From an uncultured Lachnospiraceae bacterium (GTDB lineage Bacteria; Bacillota; Clostridia; Lachnospirales; Lachnospiraceae): DNA of 64,000 nt. The first letter of the stretch is position 1. The number at the start of each line of letters is the position of its first letter. Positions 18,606 through 27,661 of this stretch are shown one piece after another. A program made the position numbers and the translations under genes. The stretch spans positions 78,595-142,594 of the forward strand of contig CAKRHP010000009.1 in assembly GCA_934339135.1 (NCBI GenBank). The letters are read 5' to 3'. Under the pieces are notes generated by a model. It searched no databases. It saw nothing but the letters and a program-made list of their open reading frames with translations, and was not told the origin of the DNA.

Positions 18606-18742
18606 TTAATAAAGATGTATTGATTTTCTAAATCTATGGACATCAGATCCAAAGCCATAGAAACTATATCCAGTCAGACTCTGCAGTACCCCTGCAAGTT
18701 TCCTCTTCCTTTTAATAACTGATTTAATAAAATATTTATCAT
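18606..18742 (-). pseudogene. micro-ORF, apparently frameshifted small basic peptide gene
   Basis: AAAGGAGG lies 8 nt before an ATG at 18742, an ideal start that opens a 22-residue ORF ending at 18674. The other frame, open from 18740 to the stop at 18606, reads more like a protein: basic KSVIKRKRKLAGVLQ followed by SLTGYSFYGFGSDVHRF and a basic end, but it has no start codon. Removing two bases just after the ATG would join them into a peptide of about 44 residues. Either the gene is broken or the 22-residue peptide is real. It is not a family I recognise. The rest of 18308-19048 holds only the exporter promoter. Confidence 0.4.
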
Positions 18743-19048
18743 TGTAATTTCCTCCTTTCCAAAACCCAAAGCGTAACAGCGATCAACAATCAAATATGAT
18801 CAGATTCCTACGCTCACCAACATTCCACTTTCGAAAGCATGTTGCCATTATAATACCAATTTCAATTAATAAATTAGCATTTTCTAAGCAATTTTACAAG
18901 TTTTTTGTATGTTTCGTTCATAAATATATAATTTTTGGTCCACACTAAAATAAACTTCATAGCAGATTACTCGAATCTACATGAAAATATATGCAATAAA
19001 CAATTTGTATATACAAAAATCAATCATATAAATCAGGGAGGTATGAAA

Positions 19049-19483
19049 ATGAACGAACAAGACACCATTCATTTATTACAGGAATGTGATTCCGGCAGTA
19101 AAATGGCCGTTTCAGCCATCGATGAAATTATGGACAAAGTCCATTGTCCGGATTTCAAGTCCCTTTTAAAGGAAACAAAGGAGCATCACGCAAAACTTGG
19201 AAATGAGATTCACGAAGAGCTCCTAAAACATCACAGTCAGGAAAAGGATCCAAATCCTGTGGCAAAAAGTATGGCATGGTTAAAGACCAATATGCAGATG
19301 GGCATTGACGAAAGTGATGAAACAGCCGCAGATCTTATGACAGACGGTTGTAATATGGGAATTAAGTCTCTCTATAAATATTTAAATCAGTACGATGATG
19401 CCGATCATACCGCAAAGGATCTCTGTCAGCGTCTGATCTCCATTGAACAGGTGCTTAGGAAATGTATCCGGTGTTATCTGTAA
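19049..19483 (+). CDS. ferritin-like four-helix-bundle protein (DUF2383/PA2169-like)
   Basis: A 144-residue, highly helical and charged protein with repeated Glu/His patterns (ALKE-like KETKEHHAKLGNEIHEEL near residue 40). This resembles the DUF2383/PA2169 ferritin-like bundle. No signal peptide. The ATG at 19049 is chosen over 19043 because GGGAGG is then correctly spaced. It is monocistronic. The C-terminus is unusually Cys-rich (RKCIRCYL). Iron or metal binding is inferred from the fold only. Confidence 0.6.
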   Translation: MNEQDTIHLLQECDSGSKMAVSAIDEIMDKVHCPDFKSLLKETKEHHAKLGNEIHEELLKHHSQEKDPNPVAKSMAWLKTNMQMGIDESDETAADLMTDGCNMGIKSLYKYLNQYDDADHTAKDLCQRLISIEQVLRKCIRCYL

Positions 19484-19541
19484 CTATTTTCCCACAAGTA
19501 TAGCATATAATAAAGAAATTCTCCCGAAAATATGTCAAAAT

Positions 19542-19571
19542 TTGACACTATCCCCTACTTTATTGTATAGT
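19542..19571 (+). promoter_or_regulatory. putP promoter
   Basis: TTGACA (19542-19547), 18 bp, TATAGT (19566-19571). Confidence 0.75.
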
Positions 19572-19652
19572 GGAAAGAGTTGTATGTCCTATGGATATCA
19601 TGGGACATTATTTTTTTGTCAGCAACACAAACACTAAAGGAGGAAATTCAGA

Positions 19653-21173
19653 ATGAATGATGTGTGTATAATCATCGCAATCGCCGCATATCTGATAGGA
19701 ATGATCTATATCGGTATCCGGTTTAGTAACCAGAACAAAACCTCGGAGGACTTCTATCTGGGAGGCCGTAAAATGGGTCCTCTCGTTGTTGCCATGAGCG
19801 CAGAAGCCAGTGATATGTCAAGCTGGCTGTTAATGGGACTGCCCGGTGTTGCTTATCTCTCCGGTGTCTGCAGTGCCTTCTGGACCGCCGCCGGCCTTGC
19901 GATCGGTACCTGGCTGAACTGGTTCTTTGTTGCCAGACGTCTCCGCCGTTATTCCAGCAACATCAAGGCGATCACCGTCCCGGATTTCCTTGCAAAACGT
20001 TTTCATGATAAGAGAAATATCATCACTGCCGTTGCCGCTCTGGTTATCGTGATCTTTTTCATTCCATATACGGCATCCGGCTTTGCTGCCTGCGGTAAGC
20101 TGTTCCACAGTCTTTTTGGAGCAGATTATATGACAGCGATGGTTCTTTCTGCACTGGTCATTGTATGCTACACATTAATGGGTGGTTTCAGCGCCGTATG
20201 TACTACAGACCTCGTTCAGAGTATTGTTATGAGTATTGCCCTCGTCACCGTTATGGTATTTGGTATCAGCAAAGCCGGTGGACTTGGTGCCGTTATGGAC
20301 AATGCCCACTCTCTGCCGGGATACTTCTCCCTGACAGAGCTTTATGATGCCACCACCGGAAATGCCGTTTCCTACGGAGGAATCATTCCGATCATTTCCA
20401 CTCTCGCATGGGGTATCGGATATTTTGGTATGCCTCATATCTTAGTACGTTTTATGTCTATCGAGGATGAAAAGAAACTTGTGCTTTCCCGTCGTATCGC
20501 CACCATCTGGGTAGTCATCGCCATGACCGTCGGCGTATTTATCGGTGTGGTCGGTCTCGGTATGACAAAGTACGGTTCCATCAAAGCTCTGGACGATCCG
20601 GAAACCATTATCATGGCTATTACCGACCTGCTGAGTAAACATGGTATTCTCCCGGCACTTCTCGCCGGTGTGATCCTTGCCGGAGTACTTGCCGCAACCA
20701 TGTCTACCTCTGACAGCCAGCTTCTGGCCGCAGCCTCCGGTATTTCCCAGAACGTAGTTAAGGATTTCCTCGGCATCAAGATTTCCGAAAAAAGAGAGAT
20801 TCTCCTTGCAAGGATCACCATCATTGCCATTGCCATTGTTGGTGTACTGATGGCAAGAGATCCAAACTCCAGTGTATTTGGTATTGTATCCTTTGCCTGG
20901 GCAGGCTTTGGAGGTGCCTTCGGTGCCGTGATGCTCTTTGCCCTGTTCTGGAAACGCTGTAATCTGGCAGGTGCTCTGTCCGGTATGATTGCCGGCGGTG
21001 TCGTAGTCTTTATCTGGAAATACTGTGTACGTCCACTGGGTGGTGCCTTCGATATCTACGAGCTGCTCCCGGCATTTCTGGTATCCTGCGTGGTCATCGT
21101 GATCGTAAGCCTTCTCACGAAGGCTCCGGAGGAAGCGATCATTAAAGAATTTGATGCCGCTAATGCAAAATAA
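19653..21173 (+). CDS. putP: sodium/proline symporter
   Basis: Twelve to thirteen-helix membrane carrier of the SSS family that couples Na+ entry to proline uptake. Characteristic features are the N-terminal YLIGMIYIGIRFSNQNKTSEDFYLGGR, the AEASDMSSWLLMGLPG block (sodium-site region), the ALMGGFSAV-like loop and STSDSQLLAA near residue 350. Length 506 matches PutP. AAAGGAGG precedes the ATG. It has its own promoter and two terminators downstream. A related SSS substrate cannot be excluded, but PutP-type motifs are strong. Confidence 0.92.
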   Translation: MNDVCIIIAIAAYLIGMIYIGIRFSNQNKTSEDFYLGGRKMGPLVVAMSAEASDMSSWLLMGLPGVAYLSGVCSAFWTAAGLAIGTWLNWFFVARRLRRYSSNIKAITVPDFLAKRFHDKRNIITAVAALVIVIFFIPYTASGFAACGKLFHSLFGADYMTAMVLSALVIVCYTLMGGFSAVCTTDLVQSIVMSIALVTVMVFGISKAGGLGAVMDNAHSLPGYFSLTELYDATTGNAVSYGGIIPIISTLAWGIGYFGMPHILVRFMSIEDEKKLVLSRRIATIWVVIAMTVGVFIGVVGLGMTKYGSIKALDDPETIIMAITDLLSKHGILPALLAGVILAGVLAATMSTSDSQLLAAASGISQNVVKDFLGIKISEKREILLARITIIAIAIVGVLMARDPNSSVFGIVSFAWAGFGGAFGAVMLFALFWKRCNLAGALSGMIAGGVVVFIWKYCVRPLGGAFDIYELLPAFLVSCVVIVIVSLLTKAPEEAIIKEFDAANAK

Positions 21174-21248
21174 ACCGTATAGTAACACCACAGTGAAACA
21201 TCGGAAATAATTTCACAGCAACAGATCTGACAAATAAAAAGGAAAAAA

Positions 21249-21339
21249 TTTCCTATAAACTAAAAGAGCCATGAATTTCATAGAAATCGAAACATAATTG
21301 CTATGAATATTCATGGCTCTTCTTTTAGTGTATAGGAAA
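21249..21339 (+). terminator. long hairpin downstream of putP
   Basis: A 91-nt imperfect inverted repeat with arms of about 35 nt: TTTCCTATA, ACTAAAA, AAGAGCCATGAAT and TTCATAG each have complements in order on the other side. A 17-nt loop remains. The T-run after the inner stem (CTTCTTTTAG) suits termination of putP. Confidence 0.7.
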
Positions 21340-21361
21340 ATGCTCGTAGCGTAGAGTGAGC

Positions 21362-21392
21362 AAGGGCAAAACGCTGGTTTTGCCCTTTTTTA
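21362..21392 (+). terminator. second terminator between putP and clpB
   Basis: Stem AAGGGCAAAAC with GTTTTGCCCTT, 4-nt loop, then TTTTTTATT. Confidence 0.85.
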
Positions 21393-21449
21393 TTCTTGCA
21401 GGACAGTTCCTGATATTTTAACAGGCCTCCCCGCTCTTTTTATAAAACT

Positions 21450-24026
21450 TTATCTGGTGACAAGCACTCCATCCTGACTGTCGATCACAATGGTATCCCC
21501 AGCGTGAACCGTATCCTCCAGGATCCGCCTTGCCAGCAGAGTTTCCACATGCTTTTGCAGATAACGCTTCAATGGACGCGCACCAAACGCCGGCTCATAC
21601 GCCTGTTCCACGATCAGATCCATCGCTGCCGGAGTCAGCTCCACAGTAAGCTCCTTCTCACGGAGTCTGCCATTTAACTCCTCCATCAGAATATCAATAA
21701 TACCGTGGATGTTATCCTTGGTCAACGGCTTAAAGAGAATGATCTCGTCCAGACGGTTCAAAAACTCCGGACGGAAGGAAGCTCTCAGATCTGCCATCGT
21801 CTGGTTTCTTGCCTCCTCACTGATGGTTCCGTCTTCCTCAATGCCCTCCAGCAGATAAGTGGAACCAATATTAGAAGTCAGGATCAGGATCGTGTTTTTG
21901 AAATCAACGGTTCTGCCCTGGGAATCCGTGATACGTCCATCATCCAGCACCTGCAGCAGCACATTGAACACATCCGGATGTGCCTTCTCAATCTCATCGA
22001 AAAGTACCACAGAATATGGTTTTCTGCGGACTGCCTCGGTCAACTGGCCGCCCTCCTCATAACCGACATATCCCGGAGGCGCTCCGATCAGACGGGCCAC
22101 AGAATACTTCTCCATATACTCACTCATATCAATACGAACCATTGCATTTTCATCATCAAACAATGCCTGCGCCAGTGTCTTGGCCAGCTCTGTCTTACCG
22201 ACTCCTGTAGGACCTAAGAACAGGAAGGAACCGATCGGCTTCGTCGGATCCTTGATCCCTGCCTTGGAACGAAGGATTGCCTCGGATACCAGCTCCACAC
22301 CCTCATCCTGTCCAACGACTCTCTTGTGAAGCTCATCGGCGAGATGAAGTGTCTTCTCACGCTCGCCCTCGGTCAGCTTTGCGATCGGAATGCCGGTCCA
22401 GCGGGAAATGATCTTGGCAATTTCTTCCTCGGTCACAGCCTCCTGCACCATGGAATCTCCGCGCTGTTTCGCCTTCTCTTCTGCCTCCTCAAGCTGTCTT
22501 TCCAGCTCCGGCAATCTGCCATACTGGATCTCCGCCGCCTTGGTATAATCGCCCCTTGCCTGCGCCTGCTCCATCTCATTGCGGAGAGAATCTCTCTCCT
22601 CCTTGATCTTGCTGACCTTATCCACCTCGGCCTTTTCGCTTTCCCACTGTGCCTTCTGGTGTTCAAACTTCTCCTGAAGCTCTGCCAGCTCCTTCTGCAG
22701 TGCCTCCAGACGTTCCTGTGAAAGATGATCCGTCTCTTTCTTTAATGCCTGTTCCTCAATACGAAGCTGCATGATCTGACGGTTCAGCTCATCCAACTCC
22801 GCCGGCATACTGTCAAGCTCTGTCTTGATCATGGCACATGCCTCATCCACCAGATCGATCGCCTTGTCCGGCAGGAAACGGTCGGAAATATAACGGTTTG
22901 AAAGCGTCGCTGCCGCTACCAGAGAGCTGTCTGTGATCTTCACGCCATGGAATACCTCATAACGCTCCTTGATACCACGGAGAATGGAAATCGTATCCTC
23001 CACTGTTGGCTCTGACACCATGACCGGCTGGAAACGACGTTCCAGTGCCGCATCCTTCTCAATATACTGGCGGTACTCATCCAGTGTGGTCGCACCGATA
23101 CAGTGAAGCTCACCTCTGGCAAGCATTGGCTTTAACATATTGCCGGCATCCATAGAACCCTCTGTTTTACCGGCTCCTACAATGGTATGCAACTCATCAA
23201 TAAAGAGAATGATCTGTCCTTCACTCTTCTTGACCTCCTCCAGTAATGCTTTCAGACGTTCCTCAAACTCTCCACGGTACTTCGCTCCGGCAACCAGAGA
23301 TCCCATATCCAGTGCGAAAATCTTTTTATCCTTTAAGCCCTCCGGCACATCTCCCTTCACAATACGCTGTGCCAGTCCTTCTACAGCGGCCGTCTTACCA
23401 ACGCCGGGCTCACCGATCAGCACCGGATTATTCTTGGACTTTCTGGAAAGGATTCGGATAATATGACGAATCTCATTATCTCTGCCGATCACCGGATCGA
23501 TCTTGCCCTCTCTGGCTCTCTCCACCAGATCATAGCCATATTTTTCCAGAGCATCATAGGTAGCCTCCGGATTATCACTGGTCACACGCTGGTTGCCCCG
23601 CACCTGGGACAATGCCTGTAAAAAACGCTCTCTGGTGATCTGGCTCTGTTTCATCAATGCTTTGATCTCACGGCTTGGATGCTCCAGAATACTTAAGAAC
23701 AGATGTTCCACGGATACATATTCATCTCCCATCCGCTTTGCCTCGTCCTCAGCATAGATCAACGCCTCGTTCAGATAGCGGTCAATCCGCATATCTCCGC
23801 CGCTGACCTTTGGACGTTTTGCCAGCACGCCATCTACCTGTGCCTGGAATACATCCACATCTATCCCCATCTTTTCAATGAGCTTCGGGATCAGGCTTCC
23901 CTCTACCCGCAGCATTGCCGCCAACAGATGATCCTCACCCATCTCCTGATGACCGTAATCCATGGCAACCTTCTCACATTCCTGTACTACTTCCTGTGAC
24001 TTCGTCGTAAATTTACTGATGTTCAT
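21450..24026 (-). CDS. clpB: ATP-dependent disaggregase ClpB
   Basis: Hexameric AAA+ chaperone that rescues aggregated proteins with DnaK. In order: Clp N-domain repeats (residues 5-145); first AAA domain with GEPGVGKTA near 200 and LFIDELHT near 275; a coiled-coil middle domain rich in Glu/Lys/Gln (about 405-525) that distinguishes ClpB from ClpC/ClpA; second AAA domain with GPTGVGKTE near 603 and VVLFDEIEK near 670. The ATG at 24026 follows AAGGTGA; an in-frame GTG three codons earlier is less likely. A CIRCE-like element lies in its promoter, so heat-shock control is expected. Confidence 0.96.
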   Translation of the reverse strand: MNISKFTTKSQEVVQECEKVAMDYGHQEMGEDHLLAAMLRVEGSLIPKLIEKMGIDVDVFQAQVDGVLAKRPKVSGGDMRIDRYLNEALIYAEDEAKRMGDEYVSVEHLFLSILEHPSREIKALMKQSQITRERFLQALSQVRGNQRVTSDNPEATYDALEKYGYDLVERAREGKIDPVIGRDNEIRHIIRILSRKSKNNPVLIGEPGVGKTAAVEGLAQRIVKGDVPEGLKDKKIFALDMGSLVAGAKYRGEFEERLKALLEEVKKSEGQIILFIDELHTIVGAGKTEGSMDAGNMLKPMLARGELHCIGATTLDEYRQYIEKDAALERRFQPVMVSEPTVEDTISILRGIKERYEVFHGVKITDSSLVAAATLSNRYISDRFLPDKAIDLVDEACAMIKTELDSMPAELDELNRQIMQLRIEEQALKKETDHLSQERLEALQKELAELQEKFEHQKAQWESEKAEVDKVSKIKEERDSLRNEMEQAQARGDYTKAAEIQYGRLPELERQLEEAEEKAKQRGDSMVQEAVTEEEIAKIISRWTGIPIAKLTEGEREKTLHLADELHKRVVGQDEGVELVSEAILRSKAGIKDPTKPIGSFLFLGPTGVGKTELAKTLAQALFDDENAMVRIDMSEYMEKYSVARLIGAPPGYVGYEEGGQLTEAVRRKPYSVVLFDEIEKAHPDVFNVLLQVLDDGRITDSQGRTVDFKNTILILTSNIGSTYLLEGIEEDGTISEEARNQTMADLRASFRPEFLNRLDEIILFKPLTKDNIHGIIDILMEELNGRLREKELTVELTPAAMDLIVEQAYEPAFGARPLKRYLQKHVETLLARRILEDTVHAGDTIVIDSQDGVLVTR

Positions 24027-24050
24027 TGAAATCACCTTGCCTTTCTCAAA

Positions 24051-24142
24051 AACCTGCGGATCTCGCCGCAGGTTCTACTCTTTCTCTATTTACACTCATC
24101 TCTCTGAAAGGTCCCTTTGATTAGGATATACAGGTACCTTTC
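24051..24142 (-). promoter_or_regulatory. structured 5' leader of clpB
   Basis: Two hairpins lie between promoter and start: GAAAGGT/ACCTTTC arms (24106-24112, 24136-24142) and AACCTGCGG/CCGCAGGTT (24051-24074). The second is followed by TTTTTGAG just before the ribosome site, so it could act as an attenuator or hide the site. No T-box motifs. Confidence 0.5.
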
Positions 24143-24180
24143 AATATATCCCCGATGTAGTTCTCTCTCAGATTGACTAC

Positions 24181-24223
24181 AATATAGCACCTTTTGTTAG
24201 CCACGTCAAGAGTCGAGTGCTAA
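24181..24223 (-). promoter_or_regulatory. clpB promoter with degenerate CIRCE
   Basis: Minus-strand TTGACG (24204-24209), 17 bp, TATATT (24181-24186). Overlapping the -35 is a CIRCE: one arm, TTAGCACTC, is perfect (24215-24223); after the canonical 9-bp spacer the other arm keeps only GCTAA. HrcA control is likely but may be weak. Confidence 0.7.
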
Positions 24224-24240
24224 AATTTATATAAAAAATT

Positions 24241-24267
24241 GTGAAGCCTTAATTTTACAGGCTTCAC
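24241..24267 (-). terminator. terminator of the antitoxin transcript
   Basis: Nine-bp stem GTGAAGCCT with AGGCTTCAC. On the minus strand it is followed by AATTTTTTATAT, ending the antitoxin gene and toxin remnant. Confidence 0.8.
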
Positions 24268-24313
24268 AGATAAGAACCACAATGGTATGACTCTTTTTTA
24301 ATGATGAACTTTT

Positions 24314-24376
24314 CTACAAACCACGAATAATATTCAAATAATCCTGACGTTGATCTATGACAGCATATACAATCAC
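24314..24376 (-). pseudogene. C-terminal remnant of a RelE/ParE-type toxin
   Basis: Overlapping the antitoxin stop, a frame reads VIVYAVIDQRQDYLNIIRGL and stops. This resembles the last strand and tail of a RelE/ParE toxin, in the right place and orientation, but without the rest of the protein. It appears that most of the toxin was deleted, leaving the antitoxin. The similarity is by pattern only. Confidence 0.45.
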
Positions 24377-24645
24377 TTGCTTATTTTCCTCAAATCATCA
24401 AATGTTTCCGTTATCGGAGCAGCTCTGCCATTTTTAACATCATCTTCTGCTTCGGCTAATACTTCTAGTAATTCGATTCTTGCTTTCATATTTTTATATT
24501 CTTCATAGGAAAGCGCAACCGTATCGCCTCTGCCATTTACTGTAATAATCACTGCTTCTTTGTTTTCCTTACACAGTTTTGATATTTCGGAATAATGATT
24601 TCGCAAATCAGCCGATGGTCTTATTGTTTCCTGTAATGTCAACAT
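24373..24645 (-). CDS. Phd/YefM-family antitoxin
   Basis: A 90-residue protein starting MLTLQETIRPSADLRNHYSEI, with the Phd/YefM fold (VIITVNGRGDTVALSYEEYKNMK) and a flexible acidic-to-basic C-terminal tail (ETFDDLRKISK) that normally wraps the toxin. GGAGGTGATTGAT precedes the ATG at 24645; the longer in-frame start is not needed. Its partner toxin appears deleted. Antitoxins of this type bind palindromes in their own promoter, and one is present. It may now be an orphan repressor or antidote to a toxin elsewhere. Confidence 0.85.
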   Translation of the reverse strand: MLTLQETIRPSADLRNHYSEISKLCKENKEAVIITVNGRGDTVALSYEEYKNMKARIELLEVLAEAEDDVKNGRAAPITETFDDLRKISK

Positions 24646-24658
24646 ATCAATCACCTCC

Positions 24659-24704
24659 GCATATAGTATATGCAAAATATATCATCTTTTGTATATATGT
24701 TCAA
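24659..24704 (-). promoter_or_regulatory. antitoxin promoter and palindrome
   Basis: Minus strand TTGAAC (24699-24704), 17 bp, TATATT (24676-24681). Directly after is the perfect palindrome GCATATA-N1-TATATGC (24659-24673), a probable autoregulatory operator. Confidence 0.65.
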
Positions 24705-24735
24705 TATTGCATCACAAACTCGCAACGTCATTATT

Positions 24736-25141
24736 CTACTTCTGTCGAATCTCTTTTGCTGCCGCCACCCTGTTGCGCAGACTGGCATCGGTCTCCGGCA
24801 CACCTCTCGTCTTCAAGCCGCAGTCCGGGTTGACCCAGAGCTTCTCCGGACTGATCTTGGTCAGCATCAGCTCCAGCGCACGCACCATCTCCTCCACAGA
24901 CGGCACTCGTGGAGAGTGAATATCATAAACCCCCGTTCCAACTTCGGTCTCGAAATGATTTTCCCGCAATGCATCTAAAATCTGCAGATCAGAACGGGAT
25001 GCCTCGAAGGTGATCACATCCGCATCCATGGCCGGGATAATATCCGTAAACTCACTGTAGCACATATGGGTATGAATCTGTGTCTCCGGCTTGACACCAC
25101 TGTGAGTCAGGCGAAATGCCAGAATCGCAAAATCAAGATAC
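24736..25141 (-). pseudogene. 3' fragment of metE
   Basis: Encodes about the last 135 residues of cobalamin-independent methionine synthase, nearly identical to the end of the intact metE in this window (27662-29929). Homology begins abruptly at about 25140 (YLDFAI...) and carries an in-frame 9-bp deletion (AIDDMDAD becomes AMDAD). It lacks the N-terminal half and most of the catalytic domain, so cannot be active. It is a duplication remnant. Confidence 0.9.
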
Positions 25142-25233
25142 ATAGAACATAGAAAATCTACAGCTTCTTTTACGGGCATATTTTCTCTATTACCTTCTAT
25201 ATGTTTTTATAAATCTTTTCATATGTTTTATCA

Positions 25234-25851
25234 TTATTCGCTATCACCTAATTCATACAGTTTATTCTTAAATATCTCACTGCCCTTATATAAAATAAGA
25301 TTACCCATTCCTACTTTTTCCTCTGATTCCTGATTGCTGTAATATCCATCAAGATATAAACAATACGAATAGCCTTTATCTGTTTTTATATTTTCCAGCC
25401 ATTCTTCACTGTCAACCCACTCATATCCTTTTTCTACAGTATGTACATATCCCGTTGTCCACCCGCTGGCTTCTCCGATACTGATCACATTTCCTTCTAT
25501 TTTTTTAATTAAATTTTTAATTTCTTTGTCCAGATCATATTTCTTTGCTGTGCATGGAGCAAACACTTTTTTTATGCTTTCAATGTCCTTTTCTTTTAAC
25601 GCTTCGTACACTTGATTTGCCTGTTCCGTTAATTCATTGTCGGCACGACTGAAATTCACATCGATATAATCGTCGTCTTCCTCATCACTTGTCCATGCAT
25701 TCACGAGACCTTCCACCAAGCCTTCGCCCAGACCTGCCAGAAGTTCAATCCCTTCCTTTATATGTGAGCTTTTTATATGGGATCTGCCGCACCCGCACAA
25801 CAGACCCGCCACAAGCAGAAGACATAGAAATCTTTTAGCATATTTTATCAT
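25234..25851 (-). CDS. DUF5104-like lipoprotein
   Basis: The N-terminus is a lipoprotein signal: basic residues, hydrophobic run, then LLCGC with Cys-21 as the likely lipidated residue. The mature part begins with a Gly-rich linker and acidic stretch, followed by a small alpha-beta domain (ANQVYEALKEKDIESIKKVF...IEGNVISIGEASGW) that resembles DUF5104, found in many Clostridia surface lipoproteins. Its ATG shares a base with the upstream stop (TAATG), so it is coupled to the DUF4474-like gene. Function unknown; exposed on the outer face of the membrane. Confidence 0.72.
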   Translation of the reverse strand: MIKYAKRFLCLLLVAGLLCGCGRSHIKSSHIKEGIELLAGLGEGLVEGLVNAWTSDEEDDDYIDVNFSRADNELTEQANQVYEALKEKDIESIKKVFAPCTAKKYDLDKEIKNLIKKIEGNVISIGEASGWTTGYVHTVEKGYEWVDSEEWLENIKTDKGYSYCLYLDGYYSNQESEEKVGMGNLILYKGSEIFKNKLYELGDSE

Positions 25852-26382
25852 TATTCATTACCTCCCCACATAATCCAGATGGTATTACTATTTTCACTTA
25901 ATATGGTATCTTGAAAGATTTTTTTGTCCTTAGATTTATCCTTAATTTTATCCTTGATTGTTTGTGCCATACCGGTTTTATCACCAAAATCAACCTTTCC
26001 AAGCGTGACCAGTTTTTTCGGATCCGGCTTCGGATGTCTCCAGTCAAACGCAGTGATCCACCACTGCTTGTTATGAACCGGATTCCAATAATCACCCTTC
26101 CACATCCATAAAACATACTCTTTATTATTATACGAGTAAGGAATATCCTCCACCGACATATTCGACCCCACCCGAAACACCTTGTCAAATAATTTGTTAT
26201 ACCCGTATGTTTTCTGCCAGGTAACCGGCAGGGAATGATACGCACTCTCTTTATCATCATATACAAAATTTAAGATATATGCACCTGCCGCTGCAGCTAT
26301 CTGCCGCCACATACGATAACGGAAGAGAAGCGACAACCATAACCGGTGCCATCAACATACATAATAATCGCTTCTTTTTCAT
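25851..26382 (-). pseudogene. DUF4474-like secreted protein, frameshifted after the signal peptide
   Basis: The ATG at 26382, behind GGAGG, begins a typical signal peptide (MKKKRLLCMLMAPVMVVASLPLSYVAA). That frame soon hits a stop; the continuing frame (AAAAGAYILNFVYDDKESAYHS...WQKTYGYNKLFD) carries a DUF4474-like domain to 25851. One single-base-type indel in the Gly/Ala-coding stretch around 26290-26320 would join them. It is coupled to the next lipoprotein gene. Either inactive, phase-variable, or a sequencing slip. The domain call is by pattern (YDDK, WQ..YGY, WKGDYW). Confidence 0.65.
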
Positions 26383-26440
26383 ACCTTCAAACCTCCATTT
26401 CAATTTTTCTCCTCGAGAATCATACAACAAAAATACTATT

Positions 26441-26479
26441 GACTATATATAGTCTATCCTGCGATACACGTCATGTCAA
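26441..26479 (-). promoter_or_regulatory. promoter of the DUF4474-lipoprotein pair
   Basis: Minus strand TTGACA (26474-26479), 17 bp, TAGACT (26451-26456). A perfect 14-bp palindrome GACTATATATAGTC (26441-26454) covers the -10 and start region. The remainder of 26480-26723 has no credible gene. Confidence 0.65.
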
Positions 26480-26723
26480 GTTAAAATTACGTTATTCGTT
26501 TTGAAGCATGAAAGTATTGTAAATGAATCGAGTAGAAGGCTAACTGTTATTCGTAAATTTATCTGCTCCAGATGGCTTACTGTAAGAGCCAACAAACCTA
26601 AAACAAAAGAGCAGACAGATAACCACACTATTTTTAAACCATAGCAATTTTGCATCAGACGGATGGAATTTACTTTTTCATTTGACCTACAAATTCGCAA
26701 CGCTCCGGCAAAAGGTTCAAAAC

Positions 26724-27581
26724 TTAAATAATATTCCGGATTCCATCACAGATCCTGCGCGCCACCAATGGATTATTCATGGTATACAGATGGATCCCGT
26801 CAATGTCACTGACCAGCAGATCAATGATCTGACTCAGTGCATAGGACATTCCGGCATCAAACAGTGCCTCTTTATTATCCTCATATTTGTGAATGATCCT
26901 CTGAAAACGCTCCGGAAAGGAAGCTCCGCACATGGTTACCATCCGTTTGATCTGACGTGCATTGATAACCGGCATAATGCCCGGAATGATCGGCACCTGG
27001 ATCCCGGCGATTCGGCAGTTCTCCACAAACTTGAAAAACTGTTCGTTGTCAAAGAATAACTGGGACAATAAAACCTCTGCTCCGGCATCCACCTTTTCCC
27101 GGAGATGTCTCATTTCACGGATCTTATTTTCCGACTCCGGATGACATTCCGGATAACAGGCTCCCAGAAAACAAAAATCCTCCTTTGGTTTCAGATAACG
27201 GATCAGATCGGAAGCATGTTTAAAATCCTCTTTTTCCGGAATATCCGGATTACGGTCCCCCCGGAGTGCCAGCACATTCTGGATGCCTTCCTCCGTGAGA
27301 ACCCGTGCAAATTCATCGATTTCTTTTTTGTCATAATGAAGGCAGGTCAAATGGACGACAGGCTCCACATGATACTGATTCTTGATCTTTTTGGCCAGTT
27401 CAATGGTACGGTTACAGTTCGAGCTGCCTCCCGCTCCAAAGGTCACACTGATAAAATCCGGATCACATTCACATAAAACCGCCAATGTCTCGTCTATATT
27501 CTCCAGATCCTCCGTCTTTTTCGGTGGAAATATTTCAAAGGATAAACTCTTTTTTTCGGAATAAATATCTGATATTTTCAT
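26724..27581 (-). CDS. metF: 5,10-methylenetetrahydrofolate reductase
   Basis: FAD enzyme making 5-methyl-THF, the methyl donor for MetE. The 285-residue protein shows the family blocks SFEIFPPK (catalytic Glu) near residue 14, SVTFGAGG near 45, HLTCLHYDK near 77, NVLALRGD near 102, ACYPECHPE near 140, and SQLFFDNEQF near 170. It lies 80 bp downstream of metE in the same direction, consistent with a methionine unit. AGGACAAAG precedes the ATG. No alternative function is credible. Confidence 0.95.
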   Translation of the reverse strand: MKISDIYSEKKSLSFEIFPPKKTEDLENIDETLAVLCECDPDFISVTFGAGGSSNCNRTIELAKKIKNQYHVEPVVHLTCLHYDKKEIDEFARVLTEEGIQNVLALRGDRNPDIPEKEDFKHASDLIRYLKPKEDFCFLGACYPECHPESENKIREMRHLREKVDAGAEVLLSQLFFDNEQFFKFVENCRIAGIQVPIIPGIMPVINARQIKRMVTMCGASFPERFQRIIHKYEDNKEALFDAGMSYALSQIIDLLVSDIDGIHLYTMNNPLVARRICDGIRNII

Positions 27582-27661
27582 TTCTTTGTCCTGCTTTCTT
27601 TTGTTTCTTTCCCTCTCTCATACGGAAAGGAATGGTTTCATTTGCTGATTTTTCCATCATT

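Noticed and set aside
24051..24142. T-box or other riboswitch in the clpB leader
   Set aside because: There is no T-box AGGGTGG-type motif or specifier loop; only simple hairpins are present.
26476..26700. Hydrophobic 74-codon frame on the minus strand
   Set aside because: It begins at TTG, has no ribosome site, and lies across a promoter region.
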